From contig JAQXQU010000104.1 of assembly GCA_029101345.1 (NCBI GenBank), positions 1-43,229 of the forward strand: DNA of 43,229 nucleotides, read 5' to 3'. Origin of the DNA: Erysipelotrichaceae bacterium. GTDB lineage: Bacteria > Bacillota_I > Bacilli_A > Erysipelotrichales > Erysipelotrichaceae. A program made the translations under genes and the position numbers. The notes under the pieces are model-generated. The model did not search any database. It was not told the DNA's origin and was given only the letters and a program-made list of their open reading frames with translations. This document shows, in pieces, positions 40,966-43,229 of this stretch (position 1 is its first letter; every line of letters starts with the position of its first letter).

Positions 40966-40992
40966 GGAGAGTTCAGTGAACTCTCCTTTTTT
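40966..40992 (+). terminator. Strong terminator of the 40.6-41.0 kb transcript
   Basis: GGAGAGTTC, loop AGT, GAACTCTCC, TTTTTT. It is strand-specific and separate from the gdhA terminator, which implies a real plus-strand transcript ending here. Confidence 0.92.
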
Positions 40993-41005
40993 ATATTGGA
41001 ATAAG

Positions 41006-41027
41006 AAAAGTCCTGATGACAGGACTT

Positions 41028-41029
<2 letters not shown>
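41006..41029 (-). terminator. Terminator of gdhA
   Basis: AAAAGTCCTG, loop ATGA (plus strand), CAGGACTTTT. Read on the minus strand it ends in TTTTCTT. It overlaps the gdhA stop. Confidence 0.8.
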
Positions 41030-42365
<1,336 letters not shown>

Positions 42366-42435
42366 CTAAAACATGTTTCTATTTTAATACTATTTAGGGA
42401 TAATTTTTACATTTTTTCTGAAAATAATATGAAAA

Positions 42436-42930
42436 CTAGTGATTGGCGCTATTAGCTGCATCTGCTGCACTATCCTTATAGGCATCAATGGCTATTGCTA
42501 GCATCAGGACATAGAGCTCATCTTCCTGATTGTCTATATCGAGGACATAGTGGTCAGTGAAATGGAAGAGCTCCTTGGCAATATGGGCAATATGATGGTC
42601 GTAACGATCATAGATGTCAAAGTCCCAGCCCAGGAAGTCGCCTTCGCAATACCAGCCATTGAAATCAATGTCGAATTGATGATCAAAGAGAGTAAAGCGT
42701 TTGGTAATGGTACCGACTATTTCACCTCTGATTTCTATTTCATATTTTGGTAATAGTGAGAAACAGGAGTGGACAACACCCAATTCATCATTATTGAAGT
42801 CATAGATATGGATGTGTCTAAGAAAGGTCAGAAATTCAGCTTTGACATAATAGAGTTCATGTTCATATTCATCGTAGACATGATAGGTATCACCTAAGGC
42901 AAAGGCCTGCTGTTTAATATATAATTTCAT
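42436..42930 (-). CDS. LURP-one-related (YxjI-like) protein
   Basis: Protein of 164 aa with the tubby-like beta-strand pattern of the LURP-one family: MKLYIKQQAFALGDTYHVYDE, YYVKAEFLTFLRHIHIYD, then repeated short strands and a final hydrophobic helix (VLMLAIAIDAYKD). It is acidic and rich in Tyr, His and Asp, with no signal peptide. In bacteria these proteins have unknown function; a phospholipid-scramblase-like fold suggests membrane contact. It has a good AAAGGAG site and lies 79 nt before gdhA on the same strand. Confidence 0.85.
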   Translation of the reverse strand: MKLYIKQQAFALGDTYHVYDEYEHELYYVKAEFLTFLRHIHIYDFNNDELGVVHSCFSLLPKYEIEIRGEIVGTITKRFTLFDHQFDIDFNGWYCEGDFLGWDFDIYDRYDHHIAHIAKELFHFTDHYVLDIDNQEDELYVLMLAIAIDAYKDSAADAANSANH

Positions 42931-43029
42931 TGATATGCTCCTTTAATCAATATCTTATGATAAAGCCTATGACACATAAATGGAAAAGTCATCAGGATAG
43001 CGGGACTTATCCTGCTATATGATAGAGAT

Positions 43030-43229
43030 ATGCAAAGCGTTGATGATGTTTTCAAGAAACTTGATCGTTCCAGATTTCGCTCTTCCTTTCATCTTAAGGC
43101 CAAGGATATCAAATATATTAATAATAAAGGCATGGATGAAATCAGAAGCCATGCGATGGATTTTATCAGAGCCAAACTTGTTCATTATGATAGGGAAAAT
43201 GATGGCAAGCAGACGCCAATGAGAGGACA
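43030..43229 (+). CDS. DUF4186 protein, cut by the window end
   Basis: The first 66 residues of a DUF4186 protein: DVFKKLDRSRFRSSFHLKAK, MDEIRSHAMDFIRAKLVHYD and NDGKQTPMRG are the family's N-terminal signatures. The usual CxCCRGCL part would lie beyond the end. The function is unknown. TATGAT (43018-43023) lies 6 nt before the ATG and there is no Shine-Dalgarno site, so the mRNA is probably leaderless. Confidence 0.8.
   Translation, partial: MQSVDDVFKKLDRSRFRSSFHLKAKDIKYINNKGMDEIRSHAMDFIRAKLVHYDRENDGKQTPMRG

Larger units (their letters stand above)
40632..40992 (+). ncRNA. Candidate structured RNA with tandem motif
   Basis: A 442-nt gap between genes, purine-rich on this strand. Visible elements in order are: hairpin GGAAGC-AGA-GCTTCC (40645-40659); motif copy 1 in a stem GAAGACGATG/CATTGATCTTC (40670-40711); GCCAG/CTGGC with GGAG in the loop (40714-40731); TGCACC-ATCA-GGTGCA (40802-40817); motif copy 2 in a stem GAGGCAATCA/TGATGCCTC (40840-40887); a long hairpin TGGCAGT...ACTGCCA (40899-40931); and a terminator. 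The two motif copies share 25 nt while their flanks differ yet still pair. I know no family with this pattern. Confidence 0.45.

Overview
The window looks like chromosomal DNA of a low-GC, anaerobic, fermentative Bacillota, plausibly a gut member of the Erysipelotrichia or a relative. This is inference from gene content and sequence style; I could run no search. The support is: oxygen-independent class III ribonucleotide reductase (NrdD/NrdG), a superoxide reductase instead of SOD, a formate/nitrite channel, two iron-dependent alcohol dehydrogenases, NADP-type glutamate dehydrogenase, Gram-positive type promoters and Shine-Dalgarno sites, and a tmRNA tag ending in -AFA as in Mollicutes. There is no rRNA, tRNA, CRISPR array or intact transposon. 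The only RNA gene of known class is tmRNA.

Layout. 1-462: no clear gene; helically phased TGGCTCT repeats, a terminator, then a strong promoter with two operator-like elements. 463-8052: sugar-uptake operon (lipoprotein binding protein, RbsA-type ATPase, RbsC-type permease, cytoplasmic NagZ-like GH3 hydrolase, ROK regulator, MFS carrier). 8228-14726 (minus): TSUP and VanZ/RDD membrane proteins, a DUF4143 ATPase, a ferredoxin-type aldo/keto reductase, a YfcE-like phosphodiesterase, an FNT channel and beta-phosphoglucomutase. 14799-17930 (plus): an unknown helical protein, Dtd, FolD, DUF951 and a FucO-like dehydrogenase. 18070-20237 (minus): PadR/DUF2812 pair and an M24 peptidase. 20353-22963 (plus): a long PnuC-like protein, EF-P and an SDR. 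22974-24227 (minus): an YnbB-like PLP enzyme. 24291-33613 (plus): a HAD-GH3 fusion, an alcohol dehydrogenase, SecG, SmpB, DUF134-NifX fusion, superoxide reductase, NrdD and NrdG. 33697-36456: a DUF62 SAM hydrolase, tmRNA and a MATE exporter. 36531-40585: SdpR/SdpI pair, an ABC exporter and an AlkD-like protein. 40586-40992: a gene-free transcribed-looking block. 41028-43229: GdhA, a LURP-one-like protein and the start of a DUF4186 gene.

How it fits together. The first operon probably imports a sugar or glycoside and cleaves it in the cytoplasm under ROK and catabolite control. NrdDG, superoxide reductase, FolD, the formate channel and the dehydrogenases serve anaerobic growth. SmpB and tmRNA form the ribosome-rescue system, about 5.1 kb apart.

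The strongest candidate for something undescribed is 40586-40992. It has a full-consensus cre site, two copies of a 25-nt motif each held in a hairpin with different but still pairing flanks, two micro-ORFs encoding MKEILKEIH and MKEILKEIR, and a strong intrinsic terminator. A second window-wide signal is that six genes have a -10 hexamer exactly 6 nt before the ATG, which predicts leaderless mRNAs.
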